Positions 25,030-34,400 of a stretch of DNA of 64,000 nt are shown piece after piece. Location: NCBI GenBank assembly GCA_965219165.1, contig CBDCMW010000002.1, positions 2,294,001-2,358,000 on the forward strand, written 5' to 3'. Position 1 is the first letter of the stretch, and every line of letters starts with the position of its first letter. This stretch comes from Aldehydirespirator sp965219165 (GTDB lineage Bacteria; Actinomycetota; Acidimicrobiia; Acidimicrobiales; Aldehydirespiratoraceae). The notes under the pieces were generated by a model. It had not been told where the DNA came from and made no database searches. It saw nothing but the letters and a program-made list of their open reading frames with translations. Position numbers and translations under genes: made by a program.

Positions 25030-25739
25030 CGACCGCCCACCGTCGCCAGGGGGCGCACCTGCTCCAGCTTCGCCGGACCGATGCCGCTGACCTCGACCAG
25101 TTCGTCGACGGTCGCGAACGGGCCGGCGCGCTGGCGGTGCTCCACTATGGCCGCGGCCAGCGCCGGGCCGATGCCCGGCAGCGCCTCCAATGCGGGCGCG
25201 TCCGCGGTGTTGATGTTCAACGGTGCGCCCCCGAGGCCGCCGCCCGCTCCCCTCTGCGCGCCGCCGCCCGTGCCAGCGGTGATCGACACGACATCGGGCC
25301 CCGCCGACTCCCCGATCGCAGGCACCCACAGGCGCGCGCCGTCGCTCAGCGGCTCGGCCAGGTTGAGCCGGACCCGGTCGGCGTCGGCGGTCAGGCCTCC
25401 GGCCGCGTTGACGGCGTCGGCGACCCGGCTCGCGGCGGGGAGTTCGTGGAGGCCGGGCCGGACCACGGCCCCCACCACGTCCACCACGATCCGCGCCGGA
25501 TCCGGCGCCGATGACGGAGCCGGCGTGGGAATGGGGACTGAGCCGGCCATGGGAAGGATCGCAGCCGGGTCCGGCCCGGCCGGGGGACGGAGCGCCCACC
25601 AGCCCCCTGCCGCGGCTGCGACGATGCCGAGCGCACCCAGCACCACCGTCGCCGTCGACACGCCGAGCCGGTCGGCCAGCGCGCCCGGGGACGGTACGGA
25701 GAGCCTGCGTCTGCCGTCGCCAGCGGGTGAGGTGCCCAC
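25026..25739 (-). CDS. comEA: ComEA-family DNA-binding competence protein
   Basis: A 237-residue protein, GTG start at 25739. One N-terminal membrane anchor (TATVVLGALGIVAAAAGGWWAL), an SLBB domain (VVDVVGAVVRPGLHELPAASRVADAV) and a C-terminal helix-hairpin-helix pair (NINTADAPALEALPGIGPALAAAIV; VSGIGPAKLEQVRP). It binds incoming double-stranded DNA outside the membrane and hands it to ComEC, with which it is translationally coupled. Confidence 0.94.
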   Translation of the reverse strand: MGTSPAGDGRRRLSVPSPGALADRLGVSTATVVLGALGIVAAAAGGWWALRPPAGPDPAAILPMAGSVPIPTPAPSSAPDPARIVVDVVGAVVRPGLHELPAASRVADAVNAAGGLTADADRVRLNLAEPLSDGARLWVPAIGESAGPDVVSITAGTGGGAQRGAGGGLGGAPLNINTADAPALEALPGIGPALAAAIVEHRQRAGPFATVDELVEVSGIGPAKLEQVRPLATVGGR

Positions 25740-25882
25740 TGCGTGTCTCCCGCGTCGCTTGCAATCAGGCCGACACGGGAGGCGGCCGGCTAGCCGCGGG
25801 TGAGACTAGCGGCCCTCGCGCAATGCCAGCGCCGCGCTCATCTCAGGACAGCGCCTCAACTCGGCGCCTCGCTCAGAACAAC

Positions 25883-26608
25883 TCAGAAGAGGGCCGCCGC
25901 CAGCCGCTTGCGCCAGTCCGAGGTCCGGGGATCTTCCGGTCCGAGCACCTCCAGCAGATCGACGAAGCGCTGGCGGGCGTCTTCGTCGCCCTTGACCACG
26001 GTCAGCAGCTCGGCCAGTTCGGCCTCGATCTCCTGCCCCCCGCCTGCCGTAGCGTCGCCCGGGCCCTGCACCCGAGCGAGAGCCATCAAGCGACGGGTCT
26101 CCGGCGTGTCGGGGATCCGATCCAGCAATCCGGTCGCTTCGGTGGCGCGGCCACCGTCGATGAGCAGTGCCGCCAGCGCCGTCACCGCAGCAGCATTGTC
26201 CGACTCGATCTCCAGAGCGGCCCGCAGGGAGCCCTCGTCGCCCGCAGCGATCAGGCTCTCGACCTCTGTCATCTCCGGGATCGGCGCCAACCGCTGCACG
26301 AACTCGCTCACGGTGGCCTCGCCCTGGGCCCCTAGGAAGCCGTCGGCGACCTGACCGTCCACCATGGCGTAGACCGCCGGAATCGACTGAACCCGGAACG
26401 CCTGGGCAACCCCTGGGTTCTTCTCGATGTCGACCTTGACCAACTCGACGGCTCCGTTGGTGTCGGCGACCGCCTTCTCGAGCAGCGGGGTCAGCTGCCG
26501 GCACGGCTCGCACCAGGAGGCCCAGAGGTCGACGATCACCGGAACGGTCCGGGAGCGGTCCACCACTTGGGCTTCGAAGGTGGCGTCGGTAACGTCGGCC
26601 ATCGACAT
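25883..26608 (-). CDS. Thioredoxin-TPR protein (CnoX/YbbN-like)
   Basis: About 241 residues from the ATG at 26608; a second ATG two codons later is also possible. The N-terminal thioredoxin domain has VPVIVDLWASWCEPCRQLTP with a CEPC active site and the cis-Pro segment SIPAVYAM. The C-terminal half is helical, TPR-like (AAGDEGSLRAALEIESDNAAAVTALAALLIDGG). This architecture matches YbbN/CnoX co-chaperones, which hold unfolded proteins for GroEL or DnaK. It is divergent from the LLM oxidoreductase. Confidence 0.88.
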   Translation of the reverse strand: MSMADVTDATFEAQVVDRSRTVPVIVDLWASWCEPCRQLTPLLEKAVADTNGAVELVKVDIEKNPGVAQAFRVQSIPAVYAMVDGQVADGFLGAQGEATVSEFVQRLAPIPEMTEVESLIAAGDEGSLRAALEIESDNAAAVTALAALLIDGGRATEATGLLDRIPDTPETRRLMALARVQGPGDATAGGGQEIEAELAELLTVVKGDEDARQRFVDLLEVLGPEDPRTSDWRKRLAAALF

Positions 26609-26728
26609 CGCAACGTATCCGCACGGCGCCGGATTCGGCCAACCCCCTCTTGATCGACCGGACCACCGGACGTTCTCGCCGGGGCGCGACCGCATCTGCT
26701 GAGATGGCGCCCCGCAAGGAGGAATCGC

Positions 26729-27757
26729 ATGAAGATCGACGCCTGGATCGGCCTCCCCGAGGCTTCCAGCAGCCACGAACTGGCCGGCATCGGCGCTCGG
26801 GCCCGAGTCATGGAACAGGACGGCTACAGCGGGCTGCTGTCGGCTGAGACCAGCCACGACCCGTTCCTTCCCCTCGCGCTCGCGGCCCCCCACACCGAGC
26901 GCATCGAGCTGATGACCGCCATCGCGGTGGCCTTCGCCCGTAATCCGATGGTGCTGGCCCACACCGGATGGGACCTCCAGGCCCTTTCCGGCGGACGCTT
27001 CCTGCTCGGGCTGGGCAGCCAGATCCAGGCCCACATCACCAAGCGCTTCTCCATGCCCTGGTCGCAGCCCGCGGCCCGCATGGAGGAGATGATCGCGGCG
27101 ATCCGGGCCATCTGGCAGGCCTGGCAGACCGGCGAGCGGCTCAACTTCCGGGGCGACTTCTACCGCCACACCCTGATGACGCCCATGTTCAGTCCCGGCC
27201 CCATCGACGTGCCGCCCCCGCCCATCCTGATCTCGGCCGTCGGGCCGCTGATGACCAAGGTGGCGGGCCGGGCCGCGGACGGGCTGGTGTGCCACGCCTT
27301 CCAGACCGCCGAGTACCTGCGGGACGTGACGCTGCCCAACGTCCACGCCGGGCTGACCGAGGCGGGCCGGGACCGGTCCGACTTCCAGATCTCCATGCCG
27401 GTGTTCGTGGTGTCCGGCTTCCGCGACGACGACATCGCCGATCAGGCCACCAGGACCCGCGCCCAGATCGCCTTCTACGGGTCCACGCCCGCCTATCGGG
27501 GAGTGCTGGAGCACCACGGCTGGGGCGACGCCCAGACCGAGCTCAACCGCCTGTCGAAGCAGGGGCGCTGGGTCGAGATGGGCGACGTGATCGACGACGA
27601 CATGCTGGAGGCCTTCGCCATCGTGGCCGACCCGCCCGACGTTCCGGCCCGCATCGCCGAGCGTTTCGGCGCATCGCTCGACCGGCTCCAGTTCTACGCC
27701 GGCGTGCGGGACGCCGACCGCTGGGCGCCGATCCTCGAGGAGATCAAAGCGGCCTGA
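26729..27757 (+). CDS. LLM-class (luciferase-like) oxidoreductase, probably F420-dependent
   Basis: A 342-residue TIM-barrel protein with a near-perfect AAGGAGG site seven bases before the ATG. ELMTAIAVAFARNPMVLAHTGWDLQALSGGRFLLGLGSQ is split here only as landmarks: TAIAVAFARNP near residue 62 and LSGGRFLLGLGSQ near residue 90 mark the luciferase-like monooxygenase fold and cofactor pocket. VPPPPILISAVGPLMTKVAG and ADGLVCHAFQT match the TIGR03617-type F420 subfamily, from memory. The substrate is unknown. Such paralogues are numerous in Acidimicrobiia and mycobacteria. Confidence 0.85.
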   Translation: MKIDAWIGLPEASSSHELAGIGARARVMEQDGYSGLLSAETSHDPFLPLALAAPHTERIELMTAIAVAFARNPMVLAHTGWDLQALSGGRFLLGLGSQIQAHITKRFSMPWSQPAARMEEMIAAIRAIWQAWQTGERLNFRGDFYRHTLMTPMFSPGPIDVPPPPILISAVGPLMTKVAGRAADGLVCHAFQTAEYLRDVTLPNVHAGLTEAGRDRSDFQISMPVFVVSGFRDDDIADQATRTRAQIAFYGSTPAYRGVLEHHGWGDAQTELNRLSKQGRWVEMGDVIDDDMLEAFAIVADPPDVPARIAERFGASLDRLQFYAGVRDADRWAPILEEIKAA

Positions 27758-27791
27758 CCGCCGGCGGCCGCGGCCCCCGACGCCGCGGTCA
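27755..27791 (+). terminator. Possible hairpin after the LLM gene
   Basis: TGACCGC starting on the stop codon pairs with GCGGTCA at 27785-27791 around a very G+C-rich loop that can extend the stem. There is no T-run. Confidence 0.35.
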
Positions 27792-27934
27792 GCAACACCA
27801 CACGATCGCCGCACCCGAGCGCGGTCGCCTGCACCAGCGTCCACACGCCAGGTGCTGCATGTGCTGTTGTCATCGAGACCCTGAGCGGCGGTCCTCGCCA
27901 GAAATGATCCGGTCGTGCTGGCGAATGACCGGAC

Positions 27935-28882
27935 ATGATGACAAGAAAACTCTGGACGATCCTCGCTGCCTTCACGACGCTCTCAGTGTTGGTTGCGGCA
28001 TCCGGATCGCCTGCCCACGCGTCCACTCCTGCCGACACCGCGGTGCGGTCCCTGGAGCAGGCCGGCATCCTCGCCGGCACCAGCTGCTCGTCCGAGGACT
28101 GCGACGGGGACCTGCTGCGCTGGGAATCCGCCTTCTGGCTCGCCAAAGCTCTCGATCTGGGGCCGGCTAGGACGGTCGCGGCCGAGGACGTGCCTGCGGG
28201 CGGGAACCTCGCTGGCGCGGTTTCTGCCGTGGTCAGGGAAGACGTGACCGTGGGCTGTGCCACGGAGCCGTTTCGATTCTGCCCTGACAGACACACCACA
28301 CGCGCTCAGATGGCGTCCTTCCTGACCCGAGCCTTCGACCTCGAAGCCAGCCGGCGCAGCGTGTTCACCGATGTCGATCGCGGCAGCGTCCACGCCGGGA
28401 ACATCTCTGCGATCCGGAGAGCCGGCATCACGCGCGGCTGTTCCGAGGAGCCTCTGCGGTACTGCCCCCACGATTCGATCAGCCGCCGGCAGGCGGCCGT
28501 GATGCTGTACCGGGCACTCGAGAGGCACGACGCTGACTCTGACTCATCCCGACAGGACTCGACGACCGGTCCCGGGCCCACCAGCCCGACCTTCAACATT
28601 CCGATCATTCCAATCGCCACCGTCCCGACCACGACCACCACCGTCCCACCGGCTCGCCCGGGGTGCGTGGTGGTGGACCACGTCAACCAGCACCACGACA
28701 TTGACGACCATCACGGCGACTCCACCGGCGAGATCTCGTACGCGTTGCTCCGTGACGGCACCCTGTTCGGCCACCGGCACGATCCCGGCGGAGGGGCCAA
28801 GTGCTGGATGTGGGCACCGGTGGACGAGAACGGCGACGGTTCGTTCCCGCAGAACGCCCGACCCCCGACGCACACACACTGA
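27935..28882 (+). CDS. Exported protein with SLH-like repeats
   Basis: A 315-residue protein with signal peptide (LWTILAAFTTLSVLVAASGSPAHAS). Three SLH-like repeats follow at about residues 35-195, the last two with the Cys-marked form VTVGCATEPFRFCPDRHTTRAQMASFLTRAF and ITRGCSEEPLRYCPHDSISRRQAAVML. A Thr/Pro linker (VPTTTTTVPPARPG) and a His/Asp-rich tail (DHVNQHHDIDDHHGD; HRHDPGGG; PPTHTH) end the protein, suggesting metal binding outside the cell. Such repeats probably attach proteins to the envelope. It stands alone before tRNA-Ala. Confidence 0.78.
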   Translation: MMTRKLWTILAAFTTLSVLVAASGSPAHASTPADTAVRSLEQAGILAGTSCSSEDCDGDLLRWESAFWLAKALDLGPARTVAAEDVPAGGNLAGAVSAVVREDVTVGCATEPFRFCPDRHTTRAQMASFLTRAFDLEASRRSVFTDVDRGSVHAGNISAIRRAGITRGCSEEPLRYCPHDSISRRQAAVMLYRALERHDADSDSSRQDSTTGPGPTSPTFNIPIIPIATVPTTTTTVPPARPGCVVVDHVNQHHDIDDHHGDSTGEISYALLRDGTLFGHRHDPGGGAKCWMWAPVDENGDGSFPQNARPPTHTH

Positions 28883-28977
28883 GGCGACGGCCAGAGGGCG
28901 CCGCCCAGCTCCTATCCGCTTGCGCCGCTTCTCGCCGCGGTCGGCTGGGCGCGACCCGATAGTCTGGCGGCATCCTA

Positions 28978-29050
28978 GGGGCTATAGCTCAGTTGGTAGA
29001 GCGCTTCCATGGCATGGAAGAGGTCAGGGGTTCAATTCCCCTTAGCTCCA
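28978..29050 (+). tRNA. tRNA-Ala(GGC)
   Basis: GGGGCTA pairs with TAGCTCC including the G3:U70 identity pair of alanine tRNAs; discriminator A. The anticodon stem CTTCC/GGAAG encloses ATGGCAT with anticodon GGC, and the T arm is AGGGG-TTCAATT-CCCCT. The last 17 bases plus one more recur at 38736, so it is the target of the island that follows. Confidence 0.95.
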
Positions 29051-29051
29051 C
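29034..29051 (+). repeat. attL, 18-bp direct repeat
   Basis: AATTCCCCTTAGCTCCAC, the 3' end of tRNA-Ala plus one base; identical to 38736-38753. Confidence 0.88.
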
Positions 29052-29142
29052 AACACCAAATCATATAAGCCTAGGTCAAAGGCTATAAATGGTAGCCAGA
29101 TCGGCTTTGTATGTTACTTTTGTTGTCACTACCCGCCGCGGA

Positions 29143-29170
29143 ACTTGACACTTGACACTTGACACTTGAC
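29143..29170 (+). repeat. Four 7-bp tandem repeats (ACTTGAC)
   Basis: ACTTGAC occurs four times in direct succession about 90 bases inside the left end of the island. Each contains TTGAC, a -35-like or integrase-arm-like core. Its role is unknown. Confidence 0.85.
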
Positions 29171-29217
29171 AACGTTGGTCTCACTGTGGAAGTGCGAATA
29201 CCTCGCGGTGGTAGGGG

Positions 29218-29370
29218 GTGGTGTCGGACGAGATGGTCGCAGCGTTCAGGAGTAGGCGCCTGGACCACATCGAGTTCCCCACGTCTTCGTGGACGCCACC
29301 TATCTCAAGGTGCACAACAGTGTGGGGCAGAACGAGGAACTTGCCGGGGTCGCCTCCTCGGCCGTACGGC
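29218..29370 (+). pseudogene. IS256-family transposase fragment
   Basis: Two adjoining frames give RSRRLDHIEFP and then VDATYLKVHNSVGQNEELAGVAS, matching the region around the first catalytic Asp (the DATY/K-V-R segment) of mutator-type transposases. A one- or two-base loss separates the frames, and similarity ends soon after. Non-functional. Confidence 0.6.
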
Positions 29371-29479
29371 ATGCTTCAATGGCGGGCCGGGCAATTGCCC
29401 GGCCGAACCCCCACGCGGCGACCACGGCAGCGTCCCGAAGGGACTGTCAGGAACTTTGTGTAAGCGGCCGTGATGGTTG

Positions 29480-29698
29480 TCATCGGATGTGGCCAGCGAT
29501 GCGGTCGCCGTAGTGGACGGTCAGGGTGTTCAAGATGGCTTTCCAGCCGTTGGTCTTGCCGGTGAGGTTCTCTCGGTTGGTGCGTTTGGTGGTGGCGACA
29601 AGGTAGAGGACCTTCATGGCGGCCTGCTCGTTGGGGAAGTGCCCCCGGTGTCGGACCGCTCTTCGGAATCGGGCGTTGAGGCTCTCGACGGCGTTGGT
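29480..29698 (-). pseudogene. IS256-family transposase, C-terminal part (interrupted)
   Basis: Reads TNAVESLNARFRRAVRHRGHFPNEQAAMKVLYL and ends DRIAGHIR, the conserved C-terminus of mutator-type transposases. The preceding residues (VVYTT) are found 1.46 kb away at 31163 on the same strand. The transposase was therefore cut in two by the IS110-family element between them. Confidence 0.8.
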
Positions 29699-31162
29699 AT
29701 CGGGTATGAAATTGTCGGCGTCTCGAGCGCTCACCGCTGATGGCCCGTAGGTTCGCGGCGGTCGGGTTCGGGGTGTTGAGGAGGAACAGCTAGGGCAGGC
29801 CGCTCTATACGTTGAGCTGCGAGCTCGTGTTAGTACTTGGCCGCCCCTGCGACTGGCCCGACTGCGCTGCGAGCGCGAATCCGTTTCTGTCGTGTCCGCC
29901 CGGTGGTTCCTCGATCCAGCTGATGGGAGGAGCCCCAGAGATGAGAGCAATCGGGATGGACGTGCATCGTTCGTTTGCGCAGATCGCCGTCGTGGAGGAT
30001 GGCCTGGTTCGTGACGAGGGCAAGATCGGCGTCCGGCCAGAGGACCTGCGAGCCTGGGCGGAGGAGTTCCTCGAGCCAGACGATGAGATCGCGCTTGAGG
30101 CGACGACGAACTCCGATGCGATCGCGACGATGCTGCGCGAGGTCGTGGCTCAAGTGGTGGTGTCGAACCCGCGCAAGACGAGAGCAATCGCCGAGGCGAA
30201 GGTCAAGACCGACAAGGTCGACGCCCGGATCCTTGCCCAGCTCCTCGCCGCGGACTTCCTGCCCGAGACCTGGGTCGCTGATGACCAGACCCGCCGTCGA
30301 CGTCGGCTGGTGGCTCGCCGAGTGCATCTGGTGAAGCAGCGCACACGACTAAAGAACCAGGTGCACGCAGTCCTGTCTCGGAACCTGGTCCCGACGTGCC
30401 CTCACGCTGATCTGTTCGGCGGGGTCGGCCACCGATGGCTGGCCCAACAGAGCGTGCCGGCGGACGAGCAGCGATCAGTTGATGCGTTGCTACGTCAGCT
30501 CGACTTCCATGGCGATGAACTCGCCGAGGTCGAACGAGACATCGCTGTCGATGCCGTCGAGGACCCCGTGATCGCACGTTTGATGACGGTGCCAGGAATC
30601 AACGTGACCGTCGCGATGTCGATTATTGCTGCCGTCGGCGACTTCTCTCGGTTCGAATCTCCGGATCGCCTGGTGTCCTATCTCGGTCTGAATCCCCGGG
30701 TCAGCCAGTCCGGGAACTGGCCCGCAACCCATGGCCGGATCACCAAGGCCGGTCGTGCCCAGGCCCGAGGGATGATGGTCGAAGCCGCGTTCGCTGCATC
30801 GCGTGCTCCGGGCCCGCTGCGAGCGTTCTATCGCCGCATCAACCAGCGCCGCGGCTTCCAGATCGCGACAGTCGCGACCGCGAGGAAGATGACGGTGCTG
30901 TGCTGGCACCTGATCACCAAGGGCGAGGACTACGCCTTCGCCCGCCCGAGCCTCGTCGCTCACAAACGCCGCAGCCTCGAACTCGCCGCCGGAGCGCAGT
31001 CCCGCCGAGGACCCGTCGCCGGCCCGTCGCGCGACTACCACATCAAACAGCTACGAGATGCCGAGAAGGCCCTCGTCGAACGAGAAGAACGCGCCTACGA
31101 GGTCTTCGTCGCCCACTGGCAACCCCAGAAACCGGCGCCTACCTCTTGACAATTTCATCCGT
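29699..31162 (+). mobile_element. IS110-family insertion sequence
   Basis: Delimited by rejoining the interrupted IS256 frame: the left flank ends GGCGTTGGT and the right flank resumes GGTGTAGACG. Inverted repeats ATGAAATTGTC lie at 29706-29716 and, reverse-complemented, at 31148-31158. A 242-base non-coding left end precedes the transposase and only 13 bases follow it. IS110-group elements encode their bridge RNA in such a left end. Confidence 0.8.
29941..31149 (+). CDS. IS110-family DEDD transposase
   Basis: A 402-residue recombinase; the ATG at 29941 has GGGAGGAG eight bases upstream. The N-terminal RuvC-like DEDD domain shows GMDVHRSFAQIAV (Asp), ALEATTNSDAIA (Glu) and KTDKVDARILAQLL (Asp pair). 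The C-terminal Tnp domain has VPGINVTVAMSIIAAVGD, LVSYLGLNPRVSQSG and KAGRAQARGMMVEAA with a candidate catalytic Ser in the middle segment. The frame is intact, so the element could be active. Confidence 0.93.
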   Translation: MRAIGMDVHRSFAQIAVVEDGLVRDEGKIGVRPEDLRAWAEEFLEPDDEIALEATTNSDAIATMLREVVAQVVVSNPRKTRAIAEAKVKTDKVDARILAQLLAADFLPETWVADDQTRRRRRLVARRVHLVKQRTRLKNQVHAVLSRNLVPTCPHADLFGGVGHRWLAQQSVPADEQRSVDALLRQLDFHGDELAEVERDIAVDAVEDPVIARLMTVPGINVTVAMSIIAAVGDFSRFESPDRLVSYLGLNPRVSQSGNWPATHGRITKAGRAQARGMMVEAAFAASRAPGPLRAFYRRINQRRGFQIATVATARKMTVLCWHLITKGEDYAFARPSLVAHKRRSLELAAGAQSRRGPVAGPSRDYHIKQLRDAEKALVEREERAYEVFVAHWQPQKPAPTS

Positions 31163-31440
31163 GGTGTAGACGACGCGTCGCAGCTCTGGTGGGAACTCCA
31201 GGAACGGCACGAACTCGTCCCAGCTGTTCTCCCAGGCTCGGATCATGGCCGGGTAGGTGGTCGCCCACTCGTCGCGGAAGGCCTCGAATTGGGCCTCGGC
31301 TGCGGCGACGGTGGGTGCGGTGTAGATGGCCCGCATGGCCTTGGTGATCTGGCCCCAGTGCTTGCGGGAGGCGTAGCGGAGGCTGTTGCGCACCATGTGG
31401 GGGTGTAGGTTCGGTAACAGATGTAGGAGGTAGGCGAGTC
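31163..31440 (-). pseudogene. IS256-family transposase, middle part (interrupted)
   Basis: Reads HMVRNSLRYASRKHWGQITKAMRAIYTAPT then DEWATTYPAMIRAWENSW and ELRRVVYTT, stopping at the IS110 junction; the rest continues at 29698. The N-terminal third is missing upstream of about 31400, where the next gene's leader begins. So the IS256 copy was already partial, or was deleted later. Confidence 0.8.
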
Positions 31441-31451
31441 TTGTTGAGCGG

Positions 31452-34400
31452 ATGCCGATTCGGCGACTACGTCGTGTCGCTTGCCACGACGGTGATGGGC
31501 AGTGCGCGGCGGGTGGCTGCGGCGGCTGTGCTGTTGTGGCGGTGCTGGTCGGCTCTGTTGCGGTGGCGGCTCCTGTGGCTGGGCAGCCTGGCGGGTTCGG
31601 GGATGTCCCCGTTGATGCCGGCTACTCGGTGTCGGTGTCGGCGCTGGCTGAGTTGGGTGTCTTTGCGGGCACGGAGTGCGCCGGGGGCTTCTGTCCCGAT
31701 GCGGACATTGATCGCAAGACGGTGGCGGTGTGGATCGTGCGTCTGGTCGATGGCCGGGATCCGCCGGTGGTCGCCCAGAGCCGGTTCGACGATGTTGACG
31801 CGGCCGGTTTCTATGCGCCGTTCATCGAGCGCATGGTCGAGCTCGGTGTTTCCAGCGGCTGCGGCGACCGCAGCGGGTTCTGTCCTGACAGCCGTGTGAG
31901 TCGGGCTCATATGGCCGCGTTCGTGTCGAAGGCCTACGAGCTGCCCAACGCAGCCGATCCGGGGTTCTCGGATGTTGCCGCGGATGTGTGGTGGGCGGTG
32001 CATGTGGCCAGACTCGCCGGCTCGGGGATCACTGCGGGATGCGGAGACGGCTTGTTCTGTCCGGAGCGATCCACCACCCGCGCCGAGACGGCGGCGTTCC
32101 TGCACCGCGCCGAGGAGTACAAGCTCCCCCCGCAGGAGCGTTTCGCCGCGGCGTCGGCCGGCTATCACCATTCCTGTAGTGTGCGCACTGAGGGCAGGAT
32201 CGTTTGCTGGGGAGCAAACGACTTCGGTCAGGCCAGTGCGCCTGAGGGCGAGTTCGCGGCGGTGTCCGCCGGCGGTACGCATTCTTGTGGTGTGCGCACT
32301 GACGGCACGATCGTGTGCTGGGGCGGTGATGGGAGCGGTCAGGCCAGTGCGCCTGAGGGCGAGTTCGCGGCGGTGTCCGCCGGCGGTTGGCATTCCTGTG
32401 GTGTGCGCACCGACGGCACGATCGTGTGCTGGGGCGATGATGGGAGCGGTCAGGCCAGTGCGCCTGAGGGCGAGTTCGCGGCGGTGTCCGCCGGCGGTTG
32501 GCATTCCTGTGGTGTGCGCACCGACGGCACGATCGTGTGCTGGGGCGATGATGGGAGCGGTCAGGCCAGTGCGCCTGAGGGCGAGTTCGCGGCGGTGTCC
32601 GCCGGCCGTTGGCATTCCTGTGGTCTGCGCACTGACGGCACGATCGTGTGCTGGGGCGGTGATGGGAGCGGTCGGGCCAGTGCGCCTGAGGGCGAGTTCG
32701 CGGCGGTGTCGGCCGGCGGTTGGCATTCTTGTGGTGTGCGCACTGACGGCACGATCGTGTGCTGGGGTTTTGATGGGAGCGGTCAGGCCAGTGCGCCTGA
32801 GGGCGAGTTCGCGGCGGTGTCGGCGGGCCGTTGGCATTCCTGTGGTGTGCGCACCGACGGCAGGACTGTGTGTTGGGGATCAAACGACTTCGGTCGGGCC
32901 AGTGCGCCTGAGGGCGAGTTCGCGGCGGTGTCGGCGGGCCGTTGGCATTTCTGTGGTGTGCGCACCGACGGCACGATCGTGTGCTGGGGATCAAACGACT
33001 TCGGTCAGGCCAGTGCGCCTGAGGGCGAGTTCGCGGCGGTGTCCGCCGGCGATTGGCATTCCTGTGGTGTGCGCACCGACGGCACGATCGTGTGCTGGGG
33101 CGATGATGGGAGCGGTCGGGCCAGTGCGCCTGAGGGCGAGTTCGCGGCGGTGTCCGCCGGCGGTACGCATTCTTGTGGTGTGCGCACTGACGGCACGATC
33201 GTGTGCTGGGGCGGTGATGGGAGCGGTCAGGCCAGTGCGCCTGAGGGCGAGTTCGCGGCGGTGTCGGCCGGCGGTTGGCATTCTTGTGGTGTGCGCACCG
33301 ACGGCACGATCGTGTGCTGGGGTGATGATGGGAGCGGTCAGGCCAGTGCGCCTGAGGGCGAGTTCGCGGCGGTGTCGGCGGGCTTTTGGCATTCCTGTGG
33401 TGTGCGCACCGACGGGACGATCGTGTGCTGGGGTTTTGATGGGAGCGGTCAGGCCAGTGCGCCTGAGGGCGAGTTCGCGGCGGTGTCGGCCGGCCGTTGG
33501 CATTCCTGTGGTCTGCTAATTGACGGCGCCGTCGTCTGCTGGGGCAACAACGACAGGATGGCCGACGCTCCTTCGGGGCCGTTCAGCGCGGTGACAGCCG
33601 ATCATGTGCACTCTTGTGGGTTGCGCGCAGACGGCGCCGTCGCGTGCTGGGGCTTCGCTCCCGACGTGGCGGCGCCCAACGGGGTCTTTGACTTCTTACC
33701 GGCTGACCACCCGGATCCGTCCAGGTGCCGGCCCCACGGTGTTCGACATGGCACCACGGCCGGGTTCCCGCGGCCCAGCTTCGCGTCGCCTGCTGCGGGC
33801 CGGCTCGAGGTGGCGGTGGTCTTTGTGGACTTCCCCGATGCCGAGGCCGCCCACACCACCCACCAGGAGGCTGAGTCGAGCCTGCCCCATACTGAGGTGA
33901 GGCTGGAATCGGCCAGCTTCGGGCGGCTTGATGTCGAGTTCGCTCCGCTGCACCAGTGGCTGCGCGCCCCACAGAGCCATGACAACTATGTCGAGTATGT
34001 GAATATTGGTGACGTCATCGGGCAGCTGATCGATGAGGACGCGGCGCGCCTGGCCGACGACCATTTCGACTTCACCGGATACCACGTCATCATGATCGTG
34101 ATGCCCAGTTCTCACTTCGGAGGAGGCACCGCCCTCGGCAGAGTCAACACGCAGGAGGGCCAGGTTGAGACTACTCGGGTCAACACCAATCCGCGAGAAC
34201 CTTCCCAGCCACACGACTGGGGGCGCACCGCCGCACACGAGCTGATGCACAATCTTGGACTGGCGGACCTCTACTCCTACAACCGCGCCGCCGCCGACAG
34301 CGATGAGCGCCCCGAAGCGCCCGCGGGCAAGATGTGGACGACACACAGCTTCGGCCTGATGGGGCTTAATGTGTCGGCTCTGGTGGACCTCGCCGACGGC

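Noticed and set aside
31467..32837. Minus-strand repeat frame opposite the RCC1 gene, and the 515-codon plus-strand frame there
   Set aside because: Both are other-frame readings of the 111-base units; only the frame with Cys/Trp-containing RCC1 motifs and the HExxH domain makes sense.
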